A stretch of 64,000 nt of DNA from contig CP099841.1 of NCBI GenBank assembly GCA_030062745.1, positions 25,361,398 to 25,425,397 on the forward strand. Reading direction: 5' to 3'. Positions 22,795 to 34,560 of the stretch are shown piece after piece. Made by a program: the position numbers and the translations under genes. Position 1 is the stretch's first letter. Each line of letters opens with the position of its first letter. Under the pieces are notes generated by a model. That model had not been told where the DNA came from, did no database searches, and was given only the letters and a program-made list of their open reading frames with translations. The stretch is from Capitulum mitella. Its lineage: Eukaryota > Arthropoda > Thecostraca > Pollicipedomorpha > Pollicipedidae.

Positions 22795-25700
22795 GTGCGC
22801 CCCGGCCGGCTGGGTTAGCGGCTCCAGGCTGGGTTAGCGGCTCCAGGCCTTGTCCGCAGCCCTCGGCTGTTTTCAGGGGATCGCGGGCTGAATTGTGTGG
22901 CAGCGTGAGCAAGGAGCGACGCCATCGATTTTGGGTGAAGAGTGCTAGCGAGCATGGGGCTGGGAAGGGTTGGGTGCTAAAGGCGACAGGCCTTGCGGGT
23001 CGTCGGGTCTCTTGACTAGTCGTGACCTCTCCTGCAGCTGGTGAACTTTGGGTGGGACGGCAGGCTGTCATCGATGCGTTTGATCTGCTGGTACGCTGCG
23101 TTTGCAGTAACCGGCACCGAACAGATTTTGCTGTCTCAGCCCAGCCACGTCGGCGTCTGCTCTGTGCTGTTTTTCTGAAGTCCCTGTGGCGCGGCTGACG
23201 CTCTGCTCACCGCGCCTGCGCTGACCGGCTCACCCGTGCTGGGCAGGAGGCACCCTGCATCACGCCGGAGATGGTGGACGCGCTGTACAGCGACGACCCT
23301 GAGCGGCAGCTGGAGGCCGCCCACCGGTGCCGCAAGTTGCTGAGCCGCGAGCCGAACCCGCCCATCGACGAGGTGATCCGGGCGGGCGTGGTGCCGCGCT
23401 TCGTCCAGCTGCTACAGGCCGACCATCAGCGGCTGCAGGTGAGGACTGTCGCCTGAAGACTGCCAGCGTCAGCAGGTGAGAACTGTCACCTGAGGACTGC
23501 CAGCATCTGCAGGTGAGGATGCTACAACGCCTGAGAACCACCGGCGGGTGCAGATGAGGACCGTCACTAGCGGACTGCCAGCATGTGCAAGTGAGGACCA
23601 CCATCTGATGATCACCACCTGCTGCAGGCTGATCATCAGCATCTGCAGGTGAGGACCGTCATCTGAGGACCATTGTCTGAGGACCAGCAGCAGCTGCATT
23701 TGATGACCATCACTTAAGGATCACCACCAGAGGACTGCTGACATCTGCATGTGAGGACCGCCTGCTGAGAACCACCAGCCTTTGTAGATGAGGACCATAT
23801 GCGGGTGAGGGACATCACCCTAGGACCACCGCGAGCAGACTGCAGGCGGGTGGAGGTGGGGACCGCCAGCATCTGCAGATGAGGAACGTCATTTTCTGCA
23901 AATGAGGACCTTCATTGGGTGCAGATGATGGCCATCACCTGAGGACCGTGAGTATCGCAAGGTGAAGGATACCAGTTACTGCACTGTTGCGTGCAAATAT
24001 AGAACAAGGGTTTGTATGTGAGAACCAGGAGAACCAGGTGTGTGAGCGACAGGAGCTTGCAGTAGCTGCAGCATTCGCATTTGCACTTGCTGGCGGATCT
24101 GTGATGTGCAATTCTGCCTTCCATTGCTGTTCATAGCGTCGTGCGTTCCCTGCAACTGACGCTGCACCTTTTACTGCACAGTTGAAGACTCATGGCTGTT
24201 TTATGACTGCAGGGGATGAAGTCGGGAGCCCGACTGTCCTGCGTTCAGTTCGAGGTGCCTAGCACGGAGACAGTCCTCCACACAGCCGGGGCCGTCTCGC
24301 CGGTCTGCCTGGCCGTTCTCGGCCGGCGCTGAGCCCGAGACGACGGCCTGACGCGCCGCCGCTCTGTCCCCAGTTCGAGGCGGCCTGGGCGCTGACGAAC
24401 GTGGCGTCCGGCTCGTCGCCGCAGACGCGCTGCGTGGTGGACGCCGGCGCCGTGCCGGTGCTGATCGGCCTGCTCGACTCGCCGCACGAGGAGGTGCGCG
24501 ACCAGGCCGTCTGGGCGCTAGGCAACGTCGCCGGCGACTCGCCGCAGTGCCGCGACTACGCGCTGGGGCAGGGACTGCTGGCGCCGCTGACCAGGTGAGC
24601 TGGCTGGCCGCCGGAGGAGCCGCCGCCGACACGACCTGGGCGGGGCCGCTGGGATCCACGCTTTAAGTGTGCTCGGAACGTGGCTTACGCACATGGTTTG
24701 GTAAATGTTCGGCGGCCTTTCGTCGACTGAGAGTCATCCTTCCTTGCTGATGCGTTTAGACAGACCTGAGCAACATGACCACAATGGGTTGGCAAACACG
24801 GTGTGTCAGCGCGTACCTGCGAAGAGAAAGTCTTTTAATTTTCTTGGAATGTCGAAATATTTACAAACCAAGTATCTTGTCGTTGTCATGAATTTGCATC
24901 GTAACAAGTGAAGACCCTGATTCAGTACAACCCACAAGCTCGCTGACGTCATCGTCTGACGAAGTTACCCTGCCGGACGTCGTCCTGCGTCCGCTGCGGT
25001 GCGCTCTCCCGGCTGTCGGCCGCTCCGTGATCGTCGTAACCCCGCCTTCCGGGCAGGATTCTCATGGGCCCCACGCTGCGGCTGTCGCTCAAGCGCAACG
25101 CCGTCTGGACGCTGAGCAACCTCTGCCGTGGCAAGAACCCACCGCCAGAGTTCGGCCGCGTGGCGCCGTGCCTGCCGCTGCTGGCCGGCCTGCTGGGCGA
25201 CAGCGACAGCGAGGTGCTGGCCGACGCCTGCTGGGCGCTGGGCTACCTGTCGGACGGGCCCAACAACAAGATCCAGGCGGTCATCGACGCCGGCGTGTGC
25301 CGCCGCCTGGTGGAGCTGCTGCTGTGAGTTGGGCGCCGGCGAGCCGTTGGGTTCTGTGTGTCGGGCGGTGGTGGCTCCGTGCTCCCCTGTGGCTGTGACT
25401 AGCAGCGGAGGTGAACGCTGTACTGTGACCAGCAAGGTGTGTGGTGTGAGGCAACTACCGTTGTTTGTCGCGCGGTCTCAGTGTACCATACAGAGTGGGC
25501 GATGTTCTTAGTCTCACAGTCAGTGAGCAGCAGGTGGGTAAGCGCCATTGCGGCCCCCGTGCACACTGAGCAGTGGGTGATGAGCGCTGTTTCTTTTCCC
25601 AGTCACAGTGATCAGCCTGTGGCGAATGTATTCTCTGTCACAGTTACAGTGAGCAGCGGGTGGTGAATGTTGTATCCTCTCCCAGGCACAGTGAGCACTG

Positions 25701-27983
25701 GGTGGTGAGTGTTCACCTCTCTCACAGTCGCAGTGAGCAGCGGGTGGTGAGTGTTGTATCATCTGTCACAGTCGCAGTGAGCAACGGGTGGTGAGCGCCG
25801 TTTCTCCTCTCACAGCCACAGTGAGCAGCGGGTGGTGAGCGCCGTTTCTCCTCTCACAGTCACAGTGAGCAGCGGGTGGTGAGCGCGGCGCTGCGGGCCG
25901 TCGGCAACATCGCCACCGGGGACGACACGCAGACTCAGGTGATCATCAACTGCCAGGCGCTGCCCTGCCTGCTCCTGCTGCTCAGCTCGCCCAAGGAGAA
26001 CATCAAGAAGGAGGCCTGCTGGACCATCAGCAACATCACGGCCGGCAACCAGGCCCAGATCCAGGTGACGATGTCGGCCGGGGACGAAACAGTTCTGTGC
26101 AGTCATCGAATGCTCGCCTCTAGAGTGAACTGCTCTGCCTTTGCCTGAAGTCCGTTTCCTGTTAGCCACAGGCAGTTTGCGAATTTGGTTCAGGGTGAAC
26201 ACATGATGTGGTCGGGCAGCACCAAACGTATTGGAACCCTTCGTTGCACTGTATGGATCCCCAGGTTAAGCTCTGGAATAATGGGGCGATTCGCGATCGG
26301 GAGCAAAGTTCCCCAAAGAACAGACAAAACGCCGTCCGGTTTAGCAGCGCTGACGAGCAGTGTCGCTGATGTCCGCACCTATCGCAGGCGGTAATAGACG
26401 CCCAGATATTCCCTGCGCTAGTCGAGATCGTCTGGACGTCTGAGTTCCGCACGCGCAAGGAGGCCGTCTGGGCCATCACCAACGCCACCACGGGCGGCAC
26501 GCCGGACCAGATCAAGTACCTGGTGGAGCAGGTGGGTGCCGGCCGGCGGGTGTCAGGCTCCGGCCGCTCACAGCCGCAGACGCGAGTACAGGCCTTCGGC
26601 AGGGGAGGCGACGGGCCCGGCAGGAGGTCGCGCCTGAACCGGCCATTGGGTAGTCGCCAGCAGCCGTTCTGTGGTATGGTGTTGGGAACTATTGGACGCG
26701 ATGATGCTGGGCCATTGTGTGAAACTTGAAGTGGTGATTTAAGTGCGGAAGAAACGGTCAGAGTTGACTGTTTCAGGGTAACAGTATAACGTTACAACAG
26801 CGTAACGTAGCATTGTATCGTGACAAGTTACGCACGTTACAGCGTGCGTGACTTGTTTCAGGGTAACAGTGCAATGTTATGTGAGTGCATGTCATTCAAA
26901 AAGGATGTTGGCATGAGTTAGTCATTTCGGCTGGTGTCGGAAATAACCATGAAATGCCTGCGACCCACGTAAAGACCTTGGCTCGTGAACTATTCGAACA
27001 TTTCAACACGAAACTGTAATGTGGCACCGTCCCAGCTTTATTTCTTTGACGTCTTGTGGGATTTTGTTGGTTTTCTTGTTTGGCGCTGCCTTCTATTTAT
27101 TTCGTGCGTGGTATTCATGGGGTTGACGTAGTAGTCACGCGCAATAAGAGGATTGTTATGGGCTAATAGCTGTTCTTTCGTTTCTGCAGCAATGCATCCA
27201 GTCGCTGTCCGAGATGCTGGGCCTGATGGACCCGAAGATCACCCAGGTGGCGCTGAACGGTCTGGAGAACATCCTGCGATTGGGCGAGACGGAGGCCAAA
27301 ATGACCGGACAAAATCAGTTCGCTGTCATCGTGGAGGAGTGTGGCGGTGGGTTTCGTGCGACCGAACGCAAAACGCAGATCTTAAAGGGCGGTCCCTGGA
27401 GGCGTGCGCTCTTGGTTGAAGGCGTGCGGCTCATCGGTCGCCGCTCATATTGCTTGAGTTTGCACGTCCGTAGACTACGATGTTGCCGTCGCATTGTTGT
27501 CCGCACCAAGGACGAACGTACCGCGTTTTACCTTCTGTGTTTATCTTCCTTACGCCCCCTTCTCTGCCAGATCATTTTACACTGCTGGTTGAGACCCCAT
27601 GCCGTGTGTGCCGTGTCATTCGCAGCTTGTGGTTCTCTCTGTTGTCCACTGCTGGTGGCCGTCGTCCTAGTCGGCTGTGTGTAATCTACTGATGGCCTCG
27701 TCCGCTGCGCTGTGCGCCACTGATGGCGCTCGTTCTCTGTATAGTGTCCTGCTGATGGCTCCCGTCCTTCGTGCCGAGCGCTCCTGACGGCCCGTTGTTC
27801 CTGCCAGGTCTGGACAAGATCGAGGCCCTGCAGACGAGCACCAACCAGGAGATCTACCAGAAGGCGTACGACCTGATCGACACGTACTTCGGCAGCGAGG
27901 AGGCGGCTGGCGTGGCCGCGCCCGAGGTCGACGCCGCCGGCGAGTACCGCATGGCGGCCGGCGACGAGCCCATCCGGTTCTAG
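22615..27983 (+). CDS. KPNA6: Importin subunit alpha, KPNA1/5/6 class, 513 aa, eight coding exons
   Basis: Exons 22615-22794, 23247-23438, 24374-24594, 25057-25323, 25860-26064, 26388-26531, 27190-27346 and 27808-27983 join in matching phases into one 513-aa protein. It has an importin-beta-binding domain (residues about 10-45, [24 protein letters not shown]) and armadillo repeats with the NLS-groove Trp/Asn pairs [28 protein letters not shown] and AVWAITN. It also has the family-typical [11 protein letters not shown] repeat where Tyr replaces Asn, and a C-terminal LDKIE...[12 protein letters not shown] segment. In the known cycle it binds NLS cargo and importin beta for nuclear import and is exported by CAS. 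GTPEQI/GTPDQI and SSPKEN motifs place it nearer KPNA1/5/6 than KPNA2 or KPNA3/4. No internal stops; it looks functional. Two introns contain minisatellites built from its own splice sites. Confidence 0.95.
23247..23438 (+). CDS. KPNA6: Importin alpha exon 2: IBB/ARM linker and first ARM repeat
   Basis: 64 codons, phase 0 at both ends (GGGCAG acceptor, CTGCAG|GTGAGG donor). It encodes [13 protein letters not shown] through [15 protein letters not shown], matching the first ARM helices. The donor is followed at once by a minisatellite made of copies of this donor. Confidence 0.93.
23425..23965 (+). repeat. Minisatellite of about 36-bp units seeded by the exon 2 donor site
   Basis: Degenerate tandem units each contain a version of CTGCAGGTGAGGAC, the exon 2 end plus donor. 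Intact decoy donors CAG|GTGAG recur at 23475, 23513 and 23649, with one-base variants at 23591, 23751 and 23805. One unit (23630-23650) repeats about 15 nt of exon (GATCATCAGCATCTGCAG, compare GACCATCAGCGGCTGCAG in the exon). Confidence 0.85.
24374..24594 (+). CDS. KPNA6: Importin alpha exon 3: ARM repeats 2-3
   Basis: Acceptor CTGTCCCCAG, donor GACCAG|GTGAGC, phase 0 in and 2 out. Contains [13 protein letters not shown] and [13 protein letters not shown], two Trp/Asn NLS-groove repeats. Confidence 0.94.
25057..25323 (+). CDS. KPNA6: Importin alpha exon 4: ARM repeats 4-5
   Basis: Acceptor TTCCGGGCAG, donor CTGCT|GTGAGT, phase 2 in and 2 out. Contains [20 protein letters not shown] and [13 protein letters not shown], both nearly identical to vertebrate KPNA1/5/6. 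Confidence 0.94.
25508..25902 (+). repeat. Minisatellite of 41-44-bp units seeded by the exon 5 acceptor site
   Basis: About eight to nine tandem units, each with a polypyrimidine tract, CACAG acceptor and a copy of the first about 30 nt of exon 5 (CACAGTGAGCAGCGGGTGG). Unit boundaries at equivalent AG positions fall at 25603, 25644, 25686, 25728, 25772, 25816 and 25860, i.e. periods 41, 42, 42, 44, 44, 44. The last unit is the real exon start. Confidence 0.9.
25860..26064 (+). CDS. KPNA6: Importin alpha exon 5: ARM repeats 6-7
   Basis: The acceptor is CTCCTCTCACAG at 25859, chosen over upstream repeat copies because it yields [19 protein letters not shown]. That has exactly the length of the vertebrate LLMHNDYKVVSPALRAVGN. 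It contains [13 protein letters not shown] and [15 protein letters not shown]. Donor ATCCAG|GTGACG, phase 0. Confidence 0.92.
26388..26531 (+). CDS. KPNA6: Importin alpha exon 6: ARM repeat 8
   Basis: 48 codons in phase 0. Acceptor CCTATCGCAG, donor GAGCAG|GTGGGT. Contains [14 protein letters not shown] and [20 protein letters not shown]. Confidence 0.94.
26533..27189 (+). other. Importin alpha intron 6
   Basis: No coding signal. A short imperfect repeat GTTTCAGGGTAACAGT occurs near 26771 and 26867. Confidence 0.5.
27190..27346 (+). CDS. KPNA6: Importin alpha exon 7: ARM repeat 9
   Basis: Acceptor TCGTTTCTGCAG, donor GGCG|GTGGGT, phase 1 out. Contains [20 protein letters not shown], a hallmark of the family. 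Confidence 0.93.
27808..27983 (+). CDS. KPNA6: Importin alpha exon 8: ARM repeat 10 and C terminus
   Basis: Acceptor TTCCTGCCAG; stop TAG 27981-27983. It encodes GLDKIEALQ and [17 protein letters not shown], then a short divergent acidic tail ending DEPIRF. The tail is shorter than in vertebrates. Confidence 0.93.
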
Positions 27984-30900
27984 CGGCCGGACAGGCCTGC
28001 TCGTCGCGGAGCTCCTGGCGGCGAGCGGCGGCCGCGGCCGGCGCGCCGCGCGCCGCGCGGAAGCTTTCGCCAGACGGCGCCCGAATGGGTGTCCGCTGGC
28101 GGCGGACTGCAGCTGGGTGCTTGGCGCCATTCGACGGACAGGCGACAGCGGGGCTAACAGCCTCGCCGCCACGCGGCGGCGGGGGACGCTTTCTCACGCG
28201 CGACGGCCGACCGGCGGCCGCGACCGGACGACGTCGGCGGGCGAACCGAGTGCCAGGCCGCCGCTCAGGGTAGACGCCGGCTGGGCCGGGCGGCTGCCGC
28301 GGGCGCGGCGCCCACCGCCGGCCCGGCGCGGCGTTTGTGTGGCGTTGGCCGGGTGGCGGCGGATTTTGGCCCTCGCCCGGCTCGGTCTTCACAGCTGCGC
28401 CGGATTTTCTCGCACCGGATGGCGTCGCCATGAAATCGGGCTGGCAGTGTCGGGCACTGCCGGGGCCGGCCGTGGTGTGACGTCACGGTCATGTCGGCGG
28501 GCGGTGTGACGTCACGGCCATCTGAGGCGGGTGATGTGCCGGCACGGCCGTCTGACGGCGGCGATGTGACGTCGTGGCGAACTGACTGAGGGCGTTGTGG
28601 TGCCTCCGATAGCTGGGAGACGGCCGCGGGTCGGACAACAGAGACAGACCGGTGAACTCGTGCGCGACAGGGACTGCGAGGACTTCGACTGCGGGACGAT
28701 GTGTCCACCTCCTCCAAACGGACTGTGATACACGATGTTGCACGCTTCGACGCAATCGCGTGGGGTGGAGACAGTCTCATGCGTGTTGGCCGACGATTTT
28801 CATTTATTGACACCAAAGGGTTACAGGAAGCTCAGTTGGATTATATGTCTGGTGCTGAGACAGACTACGATACGAAAGGAAGAAGGCAAGCAAGAGTGAA
28901 ATAGGGAAACGCATTTGTCCCATTGTGTATCTACCGTTGCGACGCGGGTTTGCGTCTGAGGATTTTTGGACGGGCAGTGATGGCGTTCTGGAGAGTGTGG
29001 ACCGTCGGCCGATGGCATCTGGACGTCCTCCGCGTGTGCATTTTCGACGTGCACAAAGATCTGCACCGTGCACTGACTGTGAGGCCACTCCCGCGTGTGA
29101 AGTGTGTGCGGAGACAGACATTGGACTTGGGCTCCATCCCGACTTCCCGGCCAGTGTTTTGACTGTGACTCCGCCCAGCCCTCACTGACCGCTTGTTAAC
29201 CTCTGCATATTTTATTGACCGTTTCGGAGTCCGCTGTCGATCTTGTACGACCTTTACTGACGCGCATTTGACGTGAATAATACAAGACTTGCCAGGTGTG
29301 ACCAGTTTTTCCGGGAGGAGAGGTTGCCACCACAAACGTCAACGGCGAAATGTTGGGTCAGGACTCAGAGCTTGACCTTTGATGGGGGAGTCTAGCGAGC
29401 TGGTTTTATGTTGATAAGGGATTTCATTCAGGGATGAACTGTCCAAAATAGTCCCTTTCTGTAGTGGTTGGCTCAAGCCTTGGCGGAGAGGTCTACGATT
29501 TGGCCGCTTCTAGGGCAGGAAACAGTCCTGTATTGCGTCAGGGCGAGGGTTACTCCTCTTTCCTTGGCTGCCTCAGTCATCTTGGCTGATACGCGTGCTT
29601 TCTGTGGCGCCATCAGTGTCGTGATGGCCGGTTAGAAGAGATCGATAGACGTATTTCGCCCATCGTGGACTAGAATAAAGTATGTCAGTAAACGTGAGGG
29701 AGTTAGGTGGTGCTGTTTCTGGCAGTGGAAAACGGAAAACAATACGAATATGGAAAGAGCAGACAGGTACTGAAGTGTTCCCTCATCAAGGCGTGTGACT
29801 GATTTCTTGCTTTTTCGAGCATTTGCCAAATTCCAAACGCTTTTGAGATACGTTGTGATTTCAGTTAACTAGCTCCCAGCGACCTTTTATTTTCTTTTTC
29901 TTTTTGTGCCAGGGACGATGTGTCGGCACGCGATAGGGCGGTACATCAATTCAACAACGGAGGCACGCCTTCGGGTCTGACGTAGGTGTCGCCGCCTGGC
30001 GGGTGAAGTGTAAAGTAAAGTTTCCGTCGCCTCCGCCAGGGTATTTCGATGGCCGCGCTGCGCCATATCGCAGTTAGGGGAAACACCGGTCGCCGCGCTG
30101 GTTGCCATGCGGCGCGGCGGCAGCTGATTCGTTCGCAGCGCGCCGGTGGCGGCTTGTGGTTCTCGCGCCGGCGGGACCGGGGGGGGGGCGGGAGGCGGCG
30201 CTCCGCTCACAGGGAGCAACGCAGCTGCACGTCGAAGTACCATATGTTGGACTGTCTTCGCATTCTGATGGCATTGCGGTGGCAAAAAATTAATTCAGAT
30301 TACAACCAAGAACACAGTTCCATGCAATGGGCCTCCAATTGCGCGCATTCGTTGAATTTTGATGGTCTGTATCATACTAAACCTGCCTTTCAATTGGTTT
30401 TGGCAATCATGGCGAAAATTCCTTCGATAGTTACGAATAATTGCGTTGCCGTTAGCCCACTGCTCAAATTTAGGGCAAACAATGTTTTTCACTTTCGTGA
30501 AGGCCAGTTTAAAGTTTCCATGTTGTGAAATTCACCGGTTTATCATATTTTTGTTTGTTCTCTCAAGGCGTGATTAAATATTTGCCGGTCAGATCGTTAT
30601 TTTGGCATTTCAGGAGCAGTGTTATATAACACACGTGAAGTCTAGGGACTACGGAACAACGCCGCAGTTGAACGTCACGTTGTTTTTGTCATGAGGTTTC
30701 TGGGAATGAAAACCAAAATTTTGGGTGGACATGCAGCCCATTTCATATGGAGCAAGATGCAAAACGGGCTGAAAAGTGGCTGCAACATCTGCAAAGTCAG
30801 CCCACTATCTCTAAATGATGACGAGGATCGGGTTCGTCTGTCCGCTCTGCTCCGTCTTTACATTCTGTCGCCTGTCTCCGTGTGTTTGTCGGGAATATGG

Positions 30901-31490
30901 TCTTCCCGACATTTCGGGCACCAGTTACGTGACACTGACTACCACGAAGCAGACATCCAAACCAGGATGGCATCACGCGGCCCAAATCGTTCTGGGCGTC
31001 TGGCGCTGGGAGCGAAACTCAACAGCGCGTCCGTTTTCAATTACGCCCGACTGGTGATCTGCCCCCTAGCTCCGCTGTGGACGGGAAGACCCTCCGCTGA
31101 CCCCTACCTGCGGCGCTCGCGACTACCTGTCTGCCGGCCGTCCCGCGCCCCTCACCCGGCCGCTCCCCCGCTGTCACGGTCCCTTCATCCCTCATATCGC
31201 CGGCTGCATCTACGCATTACACCGCGGTCCGACAGCCCCTTCTGTTGGTTCGTGGAGTCGCCGCCAGGGGCGCTGAACGGACGGGCGGCGAACGTGACGC
31301 GACCGTCAGCGGCGGCGGCGTGTGCGGTGCCGCCGCCATCACAGACAGTGGGCGCTGTTAACCGCGTGGCGCATGAGCAGCCAAAGAGTTTAGGCGACGC
31401 CAAGAAGATAGGAACGTCTTTTGCGGAATTCACCAACGCGCCTAGTGACGTTACATGAAAAGAAGCGCCCTTAAAAAAGGCCCTTTGCCT
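27984..31490. other. Intergenic region 3' of importin alpha
   Basis: No gene recognised. 28478-28570 holds a short tandem repeat with two perfect CRE sites TGACGTCA (28478 and 28507) and a third degenerate one near 28564. A long G run is at about 30180. ORFs here lack homology or splice support. Confidence 0.4.
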
Positions 31491-31502
31491 GACTACCTTT
31501 GG

Positions 31503-31690
31503 TCCTCATTAGCTCAGTCGACAAAGACACGGGCTCGTGATTGTAAGGCTGTGGGTTCGAGTTTCGACGCCACTAGCTCTCGATCAGTGACACACGTGGT
31601 GTGGATTGAACACCGGACGTCTGAGCCCAAGCGGCTCTGCGCCCTAACTCAAACCAACCAACCGGTATTGCCTTTGTTGGAGGAGACGCA
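31503..31690 (+). repeat. tRNA-derived SINE fragment
   Basis: An A box (TTAGCTCAGTCG) and a B box (GGGTTCGAGTTTC) at tRNA spacing, with an anticodon-loop-like GATTGTAAGGC between (TGT, Thr-type). The acceptor and T stems do not pair, so it is a SINE head rather than a tRNA gene. The body, of uncertain end, includes CTAACTCAAACCAACCAACC. Confidence 0.5.
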
Positions 31691-33129
31691 GTTCGGCTGA
31701 AAACTTGACCCGCGTCCAACATTCGGCACTCGCTTGTATGTTCTCTGCTACCCTGGCTGAGAGCGTTTACTATGGCGTTTTTTGTACGTTGGCCAATGGC
31801 CAAAAGTACGCCATTTGTGATTCTAGCAGTAGTCAGTCGTATTCGATCGTTGATCTGCAACCAAGTGAGATAGAGAGACGAAAATGGGCTTGCTTCTAGT
31901 TCCTCCGAGATTTAGAGCGCCCGATCCTAAACGTCTGTTATACCCTGTTATAGTGTGTTTCGGCTGACATTTCAGATCAGATCAAACGGGAGCATAGAAG
32001 AACCTATAGAGGAATCACTATTTCCATGGAACATCTGGGTGCTGTCAACATAGAATTAAATGAACCACTTACATTGCGCTTGTGGCTTTTCACCTTCTTT
32101 CAGACTTTCTCGCTGCTTGGTTTTTTATGGGTCGACACATTTGCCGAAATTTGGAATGGGAAAATGAATGCGCAAGTGCATGGACACATTCCATGGAGTT
32201 TTGTGACGTTTAAGGAGTTTTATGCGGACTACTTATTTATAAGGACTACTTAAAACGGACATGCTAATGACGTCTGTTCGTACCATTTGACGTAGGTTGA
32301 CCTGTGTCGTCATTTCCCTCATACAGGTGCGTATTGACAAGGGTAGCTCCCAACACTATGGACGAATTACGATGACGACTTCTCGAGAGTGCTTTCTCAT
32401 TCATGGAAACATGGTCTTGAGCCTATGGCCCATACAAAAGCACTTCTGAAAGGTTCACGGAATCATTTGCGGACCGCTGTGGTACTGACGTCCCATAAAT
32501 ACATTTTCACGTATTCGGTTTTAATATGTCCGTAATCTCGATTTGTACGCCAAAAAACGGCAAGCCCTAAACCGGTCAAATTTTGATATTTTACATTGCC
32601 CGCGATCTAGATACTTTGGCGAGTTCCAAAAATATGGCACGACCGGAGTCACATCATCGAGTGCCATCGATTGAAGCTCGATTCCATGGAATCAGTTCAT
32701 TTATTGCGGAATTATCGGGTGGGAATTGAGTTTCACGCCCACAAACCAGAAAGTGCAAAATGGTGAAATAGTTCAGTAACTGCCGTGTTCAGTCATGGGT
32801 GGTAACGTAAAATTTATGTATGAAAAATTTGCATAGAATTATTCGAATGATACGTCAGTCATTTACGTTTTTTTGCAATTAATTTGCCCGGGGCAATCAT
32901 ATGAACGTCTCACATGCGAAGTTTTTTGCATAAACCGAAAGGATAGTGGTGTTTGCCGTAAGGTAACTGTGCCAAATGGCAGCCGTGAATATATTTGGTA
33001 TCCATTAGAGATGATGCGGCTGACAGATGACATGTGAGAGCTCTGGACAATGTGGTTGTCACTGAACCAATTTGGGAAACAGAGGTGACGTTTTATGTGT
33101 ATTTTCCGGTCGTCTTTGAGCCCCACTGT
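31691..33129. other. Intergenic, nothing recognised
   Basis: AT-rich sequence with no homology-bearing ORF and no clear repeats. Confidence 0.4.
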
Positions 33130-34514
33130 TGCTGGATATAGTATGGAAAAATATGGTGTGGAGAAATATCGAATGGAAAATATCGAAAGCAAAGTACCAA
33201 ATGAGGTAAACATTCGCCGAGATGAGTAGCGTAAGGAAAAATGTCGTACAGCATGTTTAGTAAATATTATATATATATATATACAGCATGGGAGAATGTG
33301 GAACGGAAAAAATATTGGAAGGAAAATATCAGATGAGATCAATGTTAAAGGGAAAATGCCATAAGACAAAAATTATGGAATAGGCATAATCATCGCAGTG
33401 GGAAATATCGCGACTCGGAACATGAAACGGAAAAATGCAGATCTCGAAAGACATCACCAAAATATGGAACCAGAAAAGAATGTCATCGTAAATATGGAAA
33501 GGGCAAATATATAATCTCCTGATTTCGCAAAAGGATCCTCGAGTGTCGTATTGGAACGGTTATCAAAATGACCAAATTTTGCACCACAAAATGTTGAATG
33601 GTAGATTAATACCAGCTTGATACCTTGAAAAGCTTTTGAAGCTTTCGCCCTTAATGGTACGAACAAAGGACAAGTCTCGTCGTTTAACGTATTGTGTTCC
33701 TTTTTCCGGTGGTCCCTTGAGGCTTCATGGCTCCCACCGTTGTTGGCAGATACTGTCAAGAGCGCAGGACGTGATGACGGTATGGTCCATGGATATTGTC
33801 TCCGATACCAGCGAGGGAAACTTTCCTGACGTCTTACGTTGTTGGCGGTTGAAAGAGCCCTGACATCAGCAACCAGAATTGTCCCCAAAAGACTGCCGAA
33901 GAAGAGTGAAAGTTTTGACACCAGGGATTCAGACTCTTCATACCGCAGCAAAGAATCCCTAGCATGTTGATCGTCCTATACTCAGGTCCAGTAGAGTAAT
34001 TTGTATTTCTCCGGGCATCAATTTGCTGTCTGAAACATTATGTGAGACCCGAAATGTTCATGAACAAGCGAAATATTCATATCCATTTTTTCCTATAAAT
34101 AGAAGAAAGATTTTTTGTGGAGATTTTGTCTAAGTTCTAAAAAAGCTTCGCAACGCTCAACGCAACCCAGGAAAATGTCCATAAAGAGCCAGTGTTTACC
34201 GTGTCTACCATGTTCCGCCAGCGTTTGTCACGCTGCATTTGCCGTTACGGCGATTCTTGGTGCGTTATTACATATTTCACGACATTTTGTTATATGATAT
34301 TTTCCCACTCATATACAGTGTTCCGTCTATATCTGTCTTGCTCGATGTTTCGTGTTCGATGTTTTGTTTTGGATTTCTTGCTGTTTGGCATGTTTCTAAT
34401 CAATACTTGCTGCCATTTCGATGTTTACTCTGTATCCATATTTTTCCCTGATCGACGTTTTGCCGTTCCATTTCCCTTTCCGATATCCCCCCATATCGTC
34501 ATTGTTTGCCCATA

Positions 34515-34554
<40 letters not shown>

Positions 34555-34560
34555 TACAGA
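33130..34560. mobile_element. Foldback-like element: inverted arms of degenerate AT-rich minisatellite
   Basis: The left arm (about 33130-33510) is a degenerate tandem array around GGAAAAATATGG / GGAAATATCG. The right arm (about 34190-34520) has the reverse-complement motifs (CCATATTTTTCCC, CGATGTTTCG). Each arm contains an AT microsatellite (33262-33284 and 34518-34550). The arms flank about 680 bp of unrelated sequence. Long inverted repeats made of short tandem repeats define foldback (FB) transposons; assignment is by architecture only. Confidence 0.4.
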
